Below the pieces are notes generated by a model, which was not told the origin of the DNA, ran no database searches, and saw only the letters and a program-made list of their open reading frames with translations. A stretch of DNA of 64,000 nt. It comes from Steinernema hermaphroditum. Taxonomy: Eukaryota > Nematoda > Chromadorea > Rhabditida > Steinernematidae. Made by a program: the position numbers and the translations under genes. Within the stretch, counting starts at the first letter, position 1. Each line of letters opens with the position of its first letter. The stretch covers positions 11,222,001-11,286,000 of the forward strand of contig CM059625.1 of assembly GCA_030435675.1 (NCBI GenBank). Direction: 5' to 3'. Below are positions 1 to 13,191 of the stretch, one piece after another.

Positions 1-10
1 TGTCACTTAG

Positions 11-265
11 TTACCCTGTAACTGCAAATGTGATAAACGTGTGGTCGGTGACTTTCAGAAAGCTGCTGACGACGTTTCGAATTTCGATTCCGAATTCACT
101 CACGAGCCACCCAAACTCACTCCGATCGACCGACTCTTCCTCATGAACCTTGATCAAACGGAGTTCGAAGGCTTTTCTTTCATCAATCCCGAATACGTCC
201 AGCATGTCTAATGATGTAGCAATAATTTCCCAATTTTGTGTCTCATTAATATTTTTTGTACTCAT
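11..265 (-). CDS. Doubtful short open frame, product unknown
   Basis: An 84-codon minus-strand frame starts with ATG at 265 and stops at 11. Its composition is mixed and protein-like (acidic and aromatic residues, no low complexity), but I recognise no motif. It could be a single small gene, a terminal exon of a gene whose other exons I cannot place, or chance. There is no clear poly(A) signal next to it. Confidence 0.2.
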   Translation of the reverse strand: MSTKNINETQNWEIIATSLDMLDVFGIDERKAFELRLIKVHEEESVDRSEFGWLVSEFGIEIRNVVSSFLKVTDHTFITFAVTG

Positions 266-3200
266 CGCACTAGGCCATTCCGCAAAGAGTTGTCCTCTCC
301 ACAGATCACTATGGTTGTAATCATCGCTAAAGAACGTTCATTTAGTAGATGGGTTTGTGTTATTTAATAACAGTGACGCTAATAAATTACACTGAGAACA
401 CTTTGGTTGTCCGGGACCGTCAATGTGAACTGTACTTGCTAGAAATGGCTGTAAGCCCTGAGCTACTCGTCATTCAGTTTTAACTTGGAAACGTCTCTTC
501 TTTGCGAATGAACCTAAGTTCTAAACCTACTTGTTCGAATCGCAACTCCATGCTACAAACATTATTGAAACCACATCTTTTTGAAAATTTTCTGGCAGTC
601 CCCAAGGCTAACTCCTTTGTTTCACTTAAAATTCAGTGAACTTTTTTCGTTCTTGCACTTTAAACGGAAACTAAACACTTTATAGTCAAGTGTAATTACC
701 TACAGAGCCGACCCGACGACCGTCTGGGATTTGTAGCCTCCAAAATTGCCTTAATTTAGCATCAATTCGTCTCGAATAAATTCCCTTCAAACTTAGTCAA
801 ACAAATTAACCGCACTATCGGGGTCATTATAGCCTCTAGTACAAAATGAGCACTTTCTATGTGTATTTTAGAAAGTGTGAATGGAGAGTATTCGACAAAT
901 TGCGCTTCTCGCGTATTTTATTCGTGATGAACTTCCTCTATTCCCTCTCACATGCGCCATCCTCGCACTTGCGGCTCCGAAAATGGAACTCTTGCGGCTG
1001 AATTAGCAACATGGGAGCAATAATCAGACGAGAAGGACGATGGTCATTGCCTGCACGAAGTGAAGACCATGCCGATAATGTGCGTTTGTTTTGCGAAATT
1101 GGATAACGACGTCGCTCCTTCTGGCGGCGGAAGTAGAACGCATTCGAAGCACCAGAAGAAAAACCACAGGCGAAGACAAATGCGTCAAGCGCACGGATAG
1201 TGATTTGCCTACAACGAAGAAGTAATCTAATCCGAAATGCATGTAAAGTACAAGCGATAAATAAACGAGCTTCCTGCATTGCTTTGACTCGTCCGCAGAT
1301 CCTCCGAGGCCCCTCAGCGTTTCGTCGGTACCCTCCATCAAGTTCACTTTCGATGTTTTCTATTTTGTAACTCCCTCAAAATGGCTTCCGCATATTCGTC
1401 TGCCAGGATTCCGTCGGCTAGAGTCGACTCCCTTAGGAGACGATAACCTCCTTGATCGGTCATAAAGCGATGTTTCTTGTGCACTATAAACACATTAAAC
1501 TTTTTTCGAATACTTGAGAACTTGAAATGCAACGCATGTTCAACTTAAATGAGGCTATCTTTATTCACTCACCTCAATAGTTTTGTCACCTACTCATTCT
1601 ACTTAACTAGTGTGCCAGCCTTTCTAAGTGAACTGAGGTGTCCCCCATTTCAATACTATTATATTTTCGTAGGCGCTGTATTCCACGAACCGTAGTGAAT
1701 GCAATGCTACTTTATTTTTTATGACCATTCCTCAAGTCATATTGTTGTTACTTAAGAATTTCCCGAACTTCTAATCAACTTGGAACATGTCTCCATTATT
1801 CATTATTCCATGGAAAATCTACGGCTTCCGAGAATTTTTCTTACTTTCAAAACATCGCTGTTGTTGGGTACTGTATCTAATCATAGCTGTTACTGTGTTC
1901 CCATTCATCTGACTACGTAACTAACTCAAAAACAGACACTTCCATACTTGTTGGTCGCCTATGGAAAGCATCGAAAAGTTGGTGTGCCTACAACTGATCA
2001 AACGTGACAATCGCTGTTTTTCGAATGTCACTTGTTACATTCGTCGCTGCCGTAATTAGTCCGTTCGGCCCATGAGGTCTGAACTTGACACTTAGCAAAA
2101 AGTAGTTTCAAATTTCGCTGTCAAACTGGATACGTTTTGCGTAGAACCCACTTTATTCGCGTTTTATCTCGATTTCGTTGTGGTGGGTCATGTTCAACAA
2201 CTTAATTTCCGCATACATCATCCTTGTTTTTGTGTTTTTCAGTTGTCTTGTTGCAAATCAAGCCGAAAACATGGCTCTCTCGAGATAACGCTTGCAAACG
2301 CGATTAGATAGAAACAGTCCCTCTGCATTTAGGAAGTCATTTGAATTCCAGGGCCGGATGTGCTCGTAATGTTTTCAAGCGCACTCCCATGCTTTCCTCC
2401 TGATTGAAGCGCCACTTATCGACATCTCTCATTTCTGACTTTATAACATACTGAATGATGATATTTCTCACTTTCAGTCGAAGCCCCATTTTTTGTTTAA
2501 AATTAAGAATATGAGCTGTGTATATTTTAAGGGCCTCTCGTAATTTAATAAACAAATGGCTGCATTCGAGATCGTTTCAACTATTTTGGCATAGCCAAAG
2601 TTGTGTAAGATTGCTACGGAATCCTGGTGCTTCACGATGCAGGTTGGTGGGAAAAATATAACATAATGGAAAAGCCAATTCTAGCTAGGACAAATATGCC
2701 AAATTCTTTTTGTAACTTTACAAAACAGTTAATCGAACAAGCATGTCTAGCACCTTTTAGAATAAAATGTTTTTGGAACCTAGAAGTATCGATGAAATCA
2801 TAGCGATATTTCCAACAGTGGTCTAGACTTAAGATGATTAATGTTTTGATAAATGTCTCGCATCCTCTATGCACTCATAAACTCACAAACAATTGACATC
2901 CTATCATTAGGGTGTTGTTGCTCTCTTAAATTCCACGCGAATTAAATATACCTCACTAGCTGTCATCCTGCTGTTTGGAAAAGTGTTTCTAAGTTTCATC
3001 AACTTTTTTACGGTTGTAGGCAGACCTATGATAGCGTGAGTCGCGGCGCATGATCTTGGCGAACCCCCGTCAAACCGCGTTCGCTCTCTTTGCCAATATT
3101 AAAAGGGCTGTCATGACGGCTTCAATACGAAACTCAGCGTTTCCCCAGTTTTTGCCAAGTTAGTAACGCGGGTGACCTCTATTGGTTTGTGAGACGGAAG

Positions 3201-3927
3201 CTGTCAGGTTGTTGCTGAGAAAGAAACTTCTTCGCATGTCGCATTGGCTTTCTTTCATTTTGGAACTCTAGACACAGTTTATGGTACTTCATCAGGACGC
3301 TCCGATCGCTTTTCAAATGGTATATGAAAGGAATCAAATACTCTATTCAAACCGTCTCTGTCTTAAGTCATTTACAGACAATTCACTGCGTCTGTGAGAT
3401 ACGTCTCCCTTGCTTTTTCATCATATTTTCATCACACATGCAAGCAACTCGCTATTCGGCATATACAAACAATTCATTAATTTAATCGGCCATAAATTCC
3501 AATATAATGCTTCACAGAGCACTGAGGATATTCAACGCAAACATATTGTTATGTTCTAAAATTTTAATCAATCCGTTCAAATATTTACATATGCCAACTG
3601 CAGTGCTTTTACTTTGAAAACACGCATGACAACTCGTCGAGGACTTTATTAAAAACATAATCGATTATTGTCGTTTTAGTTCAAGCAAAGTTCGCGCACA
3701 TGTATCTCTTCCGGTGACCTCAAACGACATATTTTCGTGATCACTTCACACTCTTGCTTTCGAACAAACGCATTTCGGCCCATGGAAAACCGCTTCATTA
3801 ACTTCTTTCTCTTTAGCGCCCTTCTTTTGTGGTCGAAGTGGGAGGCCATCCTAAGGTCTCGGACGAGCACCCTCATTACGCCTACTATCATCCAATATTA
3901 ATAGTCTGTTCTCCGTTAGTGTACGTA
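266..3927. other. AT-rich stretch without a supported gene
   Basis: No recognisable gene was found on either strand. The segment near 930-1470 is richer in GC and has two long overlapping minus-strand frames, one with acidic and basic stretches and one with a hydrophobic run. Neither matches a family I know and no clean exon chain could be built. Confidence 0.5.
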
Positions 3928-5155
3928 TCAAATTTCATTATCACGCCGAATATCACTATTTTTAGAGCAGGCTCGTTCCATGCCGCTACCTAGATAAGCT
4001 CTAAGATAAAGTTCACTTCTTTGCCTCGCCACAATAATGTCCTGGAGCTGTTTTTGAAGAGAGAGGAGGAGACACTGCGATACAAAAACATTCTGAGGAA
4101 TCTCACAGCTTATGTTTTCAGAAAGGTGTTTAGAAGCGCCTTGCGTAGTACATGACTTCAGTGACCCTTCTTCGAATTCCGGAATTTCTTTCAAGACTAG
4201 AGAACCCGTTAAGATGAAGAAAGTTTAAAATTCTGTTACCTACAGTCAAAAACATGACCAGTATAGAGACTTTCAGAGTTCCGCATTAGCGATGTAACGA
4301 TCCCAGAGGTTTCCCGAATGCAGAAAATTCCGATTTACGAGAAACTGTTTATCCCATTGTGATTAATCTCACAGGTTCGTCGGTACAATTCCTCCAATTT
4401 GCCTCGTCCTTGAGTCCATCTGTATTTGGGGACGAATTGCTGTCCACGGGAACGTTTCATCTTTTATCGGCGGACGTCATTGTTTTTGACACGCTGTCGT
4501 CCAGCCGCCACTTCTCATATTTGACGTATTTTCAATCCCCAAGTTGTTCGCTTTCTTGTATTCGTAATTTAAATGCGATGCGTACGAATATCCACTTTCT
4601 TCGTTTTCGATTTCTTCTAATACTTCTTGCTCCTTGAGATCAGCACTTCAGCGGCAAATTCTTATTTTCGTCTATACGTTCTCATGTAACACGGTCCGCA
4701 ATAATGTTAAAGGTAATCGAATACCGAATGAACCTGGTTAGCCTCTTATGAAAACTGCGTACTCGATCGTGATTACCCATCATAAGTGTTCATTACTACT
4801 GGTGCCACGAGCGATGCTACGAAAGCATCAAAGCCTCGTCAGATTCTCAGATTTGCTCCTTTTTTCCATCTCATCTTACACAAATCAAAATAAAGTGTTC
4901 AAAGCTTGTTGTTATCCGGAGAACCTTAGCCTACAATATGAAATATGAGAATTTGAAAAAAACTAGACCCGATGCCTCGAGATTTGATTCCTGGTGACCA
5001 CTTCGACGTTTTCTACCTTCGTCCACCAAGCGACAAATGGGAGCGGAAGCACTTTTGCCAAACTTATAATTGGTGTAAGTGGGGAAACGACTCAGCGCTT
5101 TTTCTGTCGTCGGAATTACTGCTTCAGTTGTAGATTTAGACGACTTTTTTGGCAT
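3928..5155 (-). CDS. Possible multi-exon gene, unrecognised
   Basis: Three coding-like minus-strand blocks occur in order. The first begins at ATG 5155 just behind a CCCTTAG acceptor, as a trans-spliced first exon would, and encodes a Lys/Ser-rich start. The second, about 4632-4450, encodes an acidic stretch. The third, about 4199-3928, follows a TCTCTAG acceptor and ends in a stop at 3928. I could not join all three with consistent splice phases, so the span is an outline and not a model. No domain is recognised. It may be a degenerate or unrelated set of frames. Confidence 0.22.
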
Positions 5156-7419
5156 GCTCTAACTAAGGGTCATTTATTTAAGCCGGTATTCTTCACAGCC
5201 ACGCCATTTTTCCAAAGGACAACATTACAATTACTGAGTGTACTTCCCACTTTTTCCCTTAATTTTCCTTCAACATACATTAAATTCTAAGGACGAAAGT
5301 TGGACATTTTCCAAATGTTCTTTAGTCTTACTTCCTGTTAACCTTAAAGCCTGGCTGCCATTTTTTAGTTTTATGTAAATGACCTTCTACTCCATTTATT
5401 AAGTAATAATATCTCGAATTCCTATGTAATTTTATTTGCGCCAAAGAACTCCTTTCATTGGAAGCTTGAGGAACTAACGGGCAAAAAAACATGAAATGGC
5501 CAAATCGCCTCCAGCTATGTTGCATTCCTTGGGGTCTATTAACGCTCAGCAGCTTCGCTGTTAACCGATTTGGCCAACCATACTGCTTCAAATTGCAGAG
5601 TTATCTTCAAGTCTGAATAAGAAGATGATCAAGAATCGAAGGTAACAATGGGAGCTAAAGAGTTCCTTTGAAAACGATGTCTAGTGTCGGTGTAAGTCCG
5701 TTTTGACTCACTAGCATTCTCTTCAAAGGGACTTGAAATCACATGTTTTCAGAACAAAAGACATGGAACGAGATGAAAGCCAAAATGAGAGACATTATGT
5801 CGACTGGTGTAATTATCATAACCCCTATCAAACAACTGCGGTTGACTAGGAGCTCTATCAATCAGTTCCTAAAGTATTCGATGGGATGAGCGACTGGGAA
5901 TAAATGGGGATGTCCAGTGCGTGTTTGCGCTTATCCCCGTCTTTGGTCTCCGTGCGCGGTGTGGCCCGAGGGTCGCGGCTCTCTTGTCCGCCTATCAGTC
6001 GGTCAACGTGGAGCCTGATTGTTTTGATGCAGGCCTTCAGTGATTCCTCCTTCAATCGTCGTTTTCCAGCTAAGTGAAGCAAGCAGTCGACCCGGTGGTC
6101 CTCCTCAAAAATGCCATTGTCTGCCCCATCATCTCCGGGGAGCAATTTTTTTATACAATCGGAGCGTTGGCTTCGTGTGAATCCTAATAGTTGCCCCTTT
6201 TTGCGCGTGTGTGTATATTTGGAAATGAAAACAGTGCAAACGTAAACGAGTGGGGTCTTTTATTTAGATTCTACTGAGGAAAGCCCCTTCTTCAGACCCA
6301 TCTACAATAAGAAGCACACCCACACCAATAAGTTATTGTTGCAGCGTTCCCACCCTTCAAATAATCCGACACCAGAAGTGGGACATCCTCTTCTTCGAAA
6401 GTGCGCCTCAAGTACGATTCTGCATCCCTAATCGTTGAACCGTTAGACTTTCAACGTTTCTCCTGATACTAACTTCTAAACCTTCTAGTCTTCTTCCGTC
6501 AGCCAGCATGTACCTGGAGTCAAATAGATACGAAAAAGCGTCACATGAAGTGAGACGTGTTTGCTTTAGTTGTGACGGAGCTATTTTCATTTAAATTCAC
6601 TTTACACGTGTACACGTTTACACGTTTACACTTTACACTGGAGTGACTCCTCTTGTCTTCTTGCTGCTTGTTCGTTAGTTTCAGTGACATTTCGAGATGT
6701 AGCTCGTTTCCGAGGCGTCAAATCGCATAGAATTTGCGCGTTCACCTTATAGCCTCACCCACGGACGTCATCTCCAACAAGAGATCAGAGGACGTCACCC
6801 ATCCACCTCTCTACCCCCTCATTATATTCTCAGTTTTGCGATAAGCAGCGCATGCATAAGTAACTCTATATGCCCCTGTGCACACGGTGATATGGATTTA
6901 ATTAAAATAGCCCAAGAGGCGTAGCCAGGACAAGACCGCTGCGAATAAAAAGCCGCATTTTGCTTTGGCACAAATTTTTGTGTGATTTACGTGTTGTTGC
7001 GAATGTAATTCTCTTCCATATACGAGTAATATTTCGGACTTCCGCTATGAATGCAATTTCATTCACACTGCAACCATATTCATTTTAGCTATGTATTTCG
7101 CTTCGTATTTGTTTCAGATGCAGACGAGGCATGATGGGTACCCCAATTTGACCATTCCAACATAAACGTTTTAGGGTTGGGTTAAAATACTTTTTATGAG
7201 CCTCTGATATGTCGGCCGTTCGGCGTTGCTAATCGTTGTCTGGGGACCATCGACAGCAAAGCCAAATCCGCGTGAGGGTCCATATCCATCGAATGAAATT
7301 GTTTTCGATGGCGATGTCCCTTCTTCGAGCACATCGCGAACAACCTTTCGAAGTTGCAGATGACGTCTTGCGAGTTCTGAACACCCCCCGCACGTCGTCA
7401 CCCTTCCGATAGAGCACTC
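5156..7419. other. Intergenic region upstream of the dopamine receptor
   Basis: No supported gene. It contains a GC-rich island near 5860-6170 with one long minus-strand frame that resembles inserted material, and a short tandem TTTACACG-type repeat at 6601-6639. The last few hundred bases before 7420 should hold the promoter of the receptor gene, but I could not pick out specific sites. Confidence 0.5.
6601..6639. repeat. Short tandem repeat, TTTACACG-like units
   Basis: The motif TTTACACG and close variants (GTACACG, TTTACACT) is repeated about four to five times in 39 bases. It is a simple microsatellite-type tract with no coding potential. Confidence 0.7.
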
Positions 7420-10344
7420 ATGGAGAATTATGCCCTTGGCTCGTTGTTGTTTCTGCTCTTCCTCGTGCTTATCGTCCTCGCTCTCGGCGGCAATTTGCTT
7501 GTGTGTGTCGCGGTCTATCTCGACCGTAATCTTCGTCGTCAACCGGAGAACCTCTACCTCGTCTCGCTGGCCGTTTCTGATTTGCTTGTTTCTGCCCTGG
7601 TAAGTACCATAATCTGAAAACTTCCCCCTTGACTTGTCAAGCGAAAGTCATCGAAAGCGAGTTGACATGAAGTTACTCGAATTTACTTCCGTCCTATCAA
7701 AACACGAATTGAATTCCTTGTTGTTTTTCGAACGAGCACCCCCGTCGTATTTAGCTCCACATAATGCTTTTTTGACATCATAGTGAAGTACTTTATCATA
7801 AATATCATGTCAGGTAATGGTGTTTGCCGCTGCTAACGACCTCCTCTCCTATTGGCCGTTTGGACGAGTATATTGTCATTTCTGGATATGTCTGGATATT
7901 GTTTGTTGTTCAGCATCAATTCTGAACTTATGTGCGATATCCTTAGACCGATACTGGCACATCAGTCGACCGATGCTCTACGTAAGGTGAGCTCTTTTCG
8001 ATTAAACAACGGGCAAAACTGAATTTCGTCATTCCTTTGAAAAACCTGAAGAAGCATTGTTCAGTAAAAAAGACGCTCAGTAAAAAAATGACAGCTTCGA
8101 TCTTTAGACGAAACTGGACCAAAAGGACACATCTCATCAAAACTGTTGGCACAAATTTAGTTACTTCTCAAAAGGACAACGCCCTCGTAGAGCGGCTGCG
8201 ATGATCAAGAAGTCTCGTCGCGTTTTTAATTCTGAACATCCTTCGGGCTATCTCATCATGATTCGACGGCTCTATAACTAGATACTTTGAGAGACTGTGA
8301 ATGTCACACAAATTGCTTTTCGAACGAAGACCATTTAAGAGAATTGTTTTCGGAGATTACACGAATCCGGTTGTTTGTTTTTTTTTTTTGGACGAAAGTG
8401 AACGTGAACGTGCCCTTCCATACCAACTCAATTCTAGTGCGCAACAAGAAAATTAGTTTTCATGCAGTTATTCTTAGAACAATAAAGACATCTTTGTCTC
8501 TTCTTGTAGCCTTTCCCCCACTGGGGTGACATCTCAATCAACAAGTGCGAACTATTCGTTTTTTGAAGACTCAGTAGCTGTCTGAAAAAGAACTACATCG
8601 CTGAATAAATCCTTTTACACTCAGGGGACCACATATCAAGTGTGGCTTTCTCCTAAACAATAGAAGCCTGTTATATACAGTTTGTGTACGGCTGTACGAT
8701 CCCTTTATGTTTTTCAGGTATTGTTCACGGAAACGAATTTGCATTGCAATCTGCCTCGTATGGCTACTGTCAGTCCTTATTGGAACGCTGCAGCTTGCCT
8801 TCGGATTCGCTCGCGCTGATCTCAACATTTCAGCCTACGACGGGTACAATCATCCATATGCAATACAGTACGAAATATCGTGTGTATTGCAGAAGTTTGG
8901 AATTTCCGACATGTCAGATGAACCTCCCCCCGCTTTATGCAATTGGCAGTTCACTTCTTTCTTTCTTCCTTCCAGCTACCTTAATGGTGCTCTTCTATAC
9001 TCGACTCTACCTCTACGCGCGGAAACATGTCCGCAGCATTCGGTCTCAACTGCGACAAGCAACTTCTTTCCTTATCATGCAGTTAGCAAGCGAGAAGATT
9101 AGGGAGGTCCGGCTTGTTCGATTTACGAAACGACATTTTGCCCAAGTACTTAATTCTAACTACTGACTGTATGCTGTTTGGTGAAGTAGCATATGGTGCG
9201 GTGGTGGCAGATCCACTTTTTGTTCTGTAGTGCGCTCCCTTGTTTGCATTACGGTAGAAGACGAGTTGCTAAAGGCATACTCATTCGAGTGTCCCCTCAG
9301 TAGTTTTACTGCTTCAAGGTCTTAGTAGTATGCCGCTGATTGCTGTGCATTTCCCCTGTTTACTGTTTTCAGTGTCCGCAAATATAGATAAACCACTAAC
9401 TTCTAAGGTTACTTTAAGTAAATGTTTGCAGGTAACGCAGGCAACTCTGAATGGAGAGAAACTTCACGTCGATGACAAGTCGGCTCGGAAAAACTTGACA
9501 CAGTTTTCTGACGGTCGACATGTCCAGGTGGGGAAGACAAAGCTGAAAGCAACCGGTAGCTCAGCATCTTCCGTATCCGACCAAAAAGCTCGGTATCTCT
9601 TAATTGTGCTAAGATCTATGATCAAAGCTCAATGGGATTTCAGACTAACACTTGGCGTCATAATGGGAACGTTTCTGATTTGTTGGATGCCATTCTTTAT
9701 TGTGAACATTTGGAAATCTCTTTATCCTCATGGTGTATCCCACACTTACTTTCAGGTAATTGGAAGTGTAAGATGACGCGTTATACATATGTCTCTGGAT
9801 TATAGGCGGTAACTTGGCTTGGATATGCTAATTCTACCGCGAATCCCCTAATATACAGTATCTTCAATCGCGATTTCCGACGAGCCTTTAAAAAGATTAT
9901 CTCTTACTTCGTGCACTGCGAGCAACAAAAAATGAAGAACCGCGGCTTTTATGCCAATAACGGCAAACAGTGGTGAGTAACGCTCTCCGTTTTCATGAGC
10001 GTTAATTGCTTTGAATTGACAGCTATCGCAATCGTTCGCCAAAGAACCTCCGAGAAGAACCGCTGTGGTCACTGAGTTCCGACGACAGACCACAGTCAAG
10101 CAATCCGAACGCGTCGTCATTCCCTCTAGAATCAGAAACACTCAATAATAACATCAGCAACGGTGTTATAGCGTCATGCAATGGCGAAACGGTCCAGCTG
10201 CGCTCGCTACTCCACGAAAGCTCCAATAGGCATCTTTCGAGCTTCAGTAACAATAACAACAACGAAGACGAAGACGAAAGTTTCAGTATTACTGTCAGCG
10301 ATGCAAACATTGCACGGCTGCACAGCAGTCACCAAAGTGGTTGA
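7420..10344 (+). CDS. dop-1: D1-like dopamine (biogenic amine) receptor
   Basis: A rhodopsin-class GPCR of about 501 aa. Exons: 7420-7599, 7814-7986, 8718-8843, 8893-9106, 9432-9755, 9806-9972, 10023-10344; all phases agree. TM1 begins close to the start Met and has the GNLLVCVAV core. TM2 carries SLAVSDLL and TM3 ends in the DRY motif (DRYWHI). TM5 shows [18 protein letters not shown]6 CWMPFF and TM7 NPLIY. The Cys of the second outer loop is kept in exon 4. The cytoplasmic tail holds a run of Asn followed by an acidic patch. The third inner loop is long and hydrophilic. The loop motif [16 protein letters not shown] resembles what I recall of C. elegans DOP-1, hence the symbol; a related amine receptor is the alternative. 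The exon 4 donor (GTCC) is weak. AATAAA lies at 10491. Confidence 0.82.
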
Positions 10345-11350
10345 AGACGGGCGTTTCTCAGCGAACACAGCAACGAGCATCTCACGCAAAGAACGGGATA
10401 AAAGCACTCTTCGGCAGTGATCACTTTGTCCGAAAGGACAACACTGAACGAATGACCAATGCATTTCTTCATCAATACTGCAGTGCCTTCAATAAATGTT
10501 CCAATATAGTAATTGCATACACACCGTACTGTGAAATGTCGACATAAATCACTGCTTCAAAATCACTGGAAAAAAAACCCTCAACACTTGAGAGTCTCTG
10601 AAAAATCGAAGTAAGCAGTTGTTCATCAATTGATCTTAAATAAATAAATACAAATCAATTGATCATAAATAAGGTGCAAGCAAAAATAGGATAATTCCTT
10701 TGCAAAAGTCATAATTTATCAAGAACAAAAATTGTTCATTTGGCTCTGGAGCACGATGTCGACATTCCACTAATCTGAGTTGCTCAGCCCAAAACAGATT
10801 ACGTCGCGAACGAATTTTTGGCTCGTTATCACAGAACCATAAGTTTGAACTGATTATTCTGCTTTCTCTATTCGTGGTTTCGCAAAAACGATACTTGCAA
10901 ATGGTCAAGCTAGAGGTAGGCAAACCGTTTCTGTTCTGTATGTAGTTATCAGCCCATCGGCGGGTGGTTTGCTGAGAAATTTTTTGTTCGATTGGAAGCA
11001 ACTGAACTAATCGGTGTGTGAACAGTTGGAGAATTAGCTTGCGGCATATGAAGTGCATCGAACGTCGTAGGGAACTGTATTGTGAAGTTGCTTTTCACTG
11101 AGAAAAGATGTTTCGCGATAAATTTCAATCCAACTTCTTGCAAAGCAAGGGACGAAGTGAAGAATTGGACGACCTCAAATGTTCGTCGCACTACTGCTGG
11201 TCTTGTCACGAAGAGCATTAGGACGAAATGCACTGTCGTTGATTGTAGCTCTGCTTTGTCTCTCCAGTGCAGTGCGCGTTCGGAATGCTATTTTAAATGT
11301 GTTTTGTATTGGTTCATGCTTTTATTTTAAACGCAATTTTTATTTAGGGG
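10345..11350. other. Intergenic region between dopamine receptor and NDUFS2
   Basis: It contains the receptor 3' UTR with a poly(A) signal at 10491-10496, a pair of direct repeats at 10626-10672, and the upstream region of the complex I gene. No further gene was seen. The TTTTATTTAG at about 11339-11346 is a good acceptor placed just before the next ATG and may be a spliced-leader site. Confidence 0.6.
10626..10672 (+). repeat. Direct repeat pair, TCAATTGATC(T/A)TAAATAA
   Basis: An 18-bp unit at 10626-10643 recurs at 10655-10672 with one mismatch. The unit contains the palindrome TCAATTGA. It lies just beyond the receptor 3' UTR. Confidence 0.75.
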
Positions 11351-13061
11351 ATGGCCGCTGCAACTCGTCTCAGAACGCTATTGGCTCCTGCCAAGCGAGC
11401 GCCGATGTTGCTCTCTACTCAACGCAATTCCCACACGATCTGGTATCCAGATGCTGAATTTGAACGTGAATTCAAGGTATGCAGATCGTAGGGACCGTTA
11501 TACAATGACGTTTATTTTCTAGACTGCTGGCACCTTGGGTAAGATGTGGTTTCCCCCATCAACGGAATTCGATCGCCAGATTGGTCTTGATAAATTTGAG
11601 AAGCTGCTGCTCAATTCGCCCGTTCATTCCGATGATTTCCAAGGAAAGCTCCGAGAAAAATCTTTGGAGAACATGATTCTGAACTTCGGCCCCCAACATC
11701 CTGCGGCTCACGGTGTGCTTCGCCTGGTTTTGAAGTTGGAGGGAGAGGTCAGCTTTCCTGCACATTCACGTCGGTATTGAGGTTATATTTATTTAGGTCG
11801 TTATCAAAGCCATTCCCCACATTGGTTTACTTCACCGGGCTACTGAAAAATTAATCGAGCATAAAACTTACACTCAAGCATTGCCTTACTTCGACCGCCT
11901 TGATTACGTCTCTATGATGTGCAATGAACAAGCTTTCTCTCTCGCAGTCGAAAAGCTCCTTGGAATTGATATCCCTCCCCGTGCTAAGTACATTAGAAGT
12001 AAGCATACAGCGCAACTTTTTAGTTAATGACGATTCTGTTTTAGCTTTGTTCGGTGAATTGACCCGCATTCAAAATCACATAATGGGAATCACAACTCAC
12101 GCCCTTGATATTGGTGCCATGACGCCTTTCTTCTGGATGTTCGAGGAGCGAGAAAAGCTTTTCGAATTCAGTGAGCGTGTGTCTGGAGCTCGTATGCACG
12201 CAAACTATGTTCGACCTGGTGGTGTTGCGTGGGATCTCCCGCTTGGTCTTATGGATGACATTTATGACTGGGCAGTGAAATTCCCTGAACGTATTGATGA
12301 ACTCGAGGATATGCTTACCGAGAACAGAATCTGGAAAGCTCGAACCATCGACATTGGTTTGGTCAATGCCAGCGATGCCCTGAACTGGGGCTTTTCTGGT
12401 GTGATGCTTCGAGGTTCCGGAATTAAGTGGGACGTCCGAAAACAGCAGCCCTATGACGCGTATGATCAGGTCCAATTTGATGTACCTATTGGCACTAAAG
12501 GAGATTGTTATGACCGGTTTGTCCACCGTATGGCAGTAGAGCGTCTATACCGAGCTCTTTCAGATACCTCTGCCGCATTGAAGAAATGCGTCAAAGTTTG
12601 CATATTATCCTCCAGTGCTTAAACCAGATGCCCACTGGCGAAATTAAGGTTGATGACCACAAGGTTGTTCCTCCCAAGCGAGCTGAAATGAAGGTATTCC
12701 TTGTATATTCGAATCATTTTATTATTTGAACGATACAGGACAGCATGGAGTCTCTCATCCACCACTTCAAGTTCTTCACTGAAGGCTTCCAGGTCCCTCC
12801 CGGAGCTAGCTATGTTCCCATTGAAGCGCCCAAGGGAGAATTCGGAGTCTATCTTGTTGCTGATGGCACCAGTAAGCCATACAGATGCTTCATTAGAGCT
12901 CCTGGTAAGTGTCAAACGATATGCCATTGATTAATGGTTTATTTCTTACAGGATTTGCTCATCTGGCAAAAATCCATGATGTGTGCTATATGTCATTGAT
13001 CGCCGACGTAGTCGCAGTTATCGGAACCATGGACATTGTGTTCGGAGAAGTGGATCGTTAG
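11351..13061 (+). CDS. gas-1: NADH:ubiquinone oxidoreductase 49-kDa subunit (NDUFS2)
   Basis: A core peripheral-arm subunit of mitochondrial complex I that helps form the quinone pocket. Exons: 11351-11476, 11523-11747, 11797-11998, 12045-12516, 12564-12693, 12739-12904, 12952-13061; 476 aa. A short basic N-terminus (mitochondrial presequence) precedes the family hallmark [28 protein letters not shown], the [16 protein letters not shown] block and the C-terminal [12 protein letters not shown] follow. Length and order are normal for the family. The 47-nt intron at 12517-12563 is needed to restore the [12 protein letters not shown] block. C. elegans has two such genes (gas-1 and nduf-2.2) and I cannot tell which one this matches. 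It is the first gene of the probable operon; AATAAA lies at 13090. Confidence 0.95.
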
Positions 13062-13191
13062 ATTTAGCCTGAGTTATTTAGTCTAATTCAATAAAACATT
13101 GAACAGTCTTTAACAAATGTCCTGACATGTGGAGTTTCAATCTCAAACATATTTGCTTTGCGAATGCAGTTGTAACAACCTATTTCAGACA

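Noticed and set aside
4961..5040. Possible tRNA-like segment with GGAATCAAATCTC
   Set aside because: No cloverleaf with a 7-bp acceptor stem could be drawn, and the A-box is missing.
8844..8892. Apparent frameshift in the dopamine receptor after TM4
   Set aside because: A normal 49-nt intron with GTACAA donor and TTGCAG acceptor restores the frame and the outer-loop Cys.
12517..12563. Apparent frameshift in NDUFS2
   Set aside because: It is explained by a 47-nt intron; the conserved [12 protein letters not shown] block is restored.
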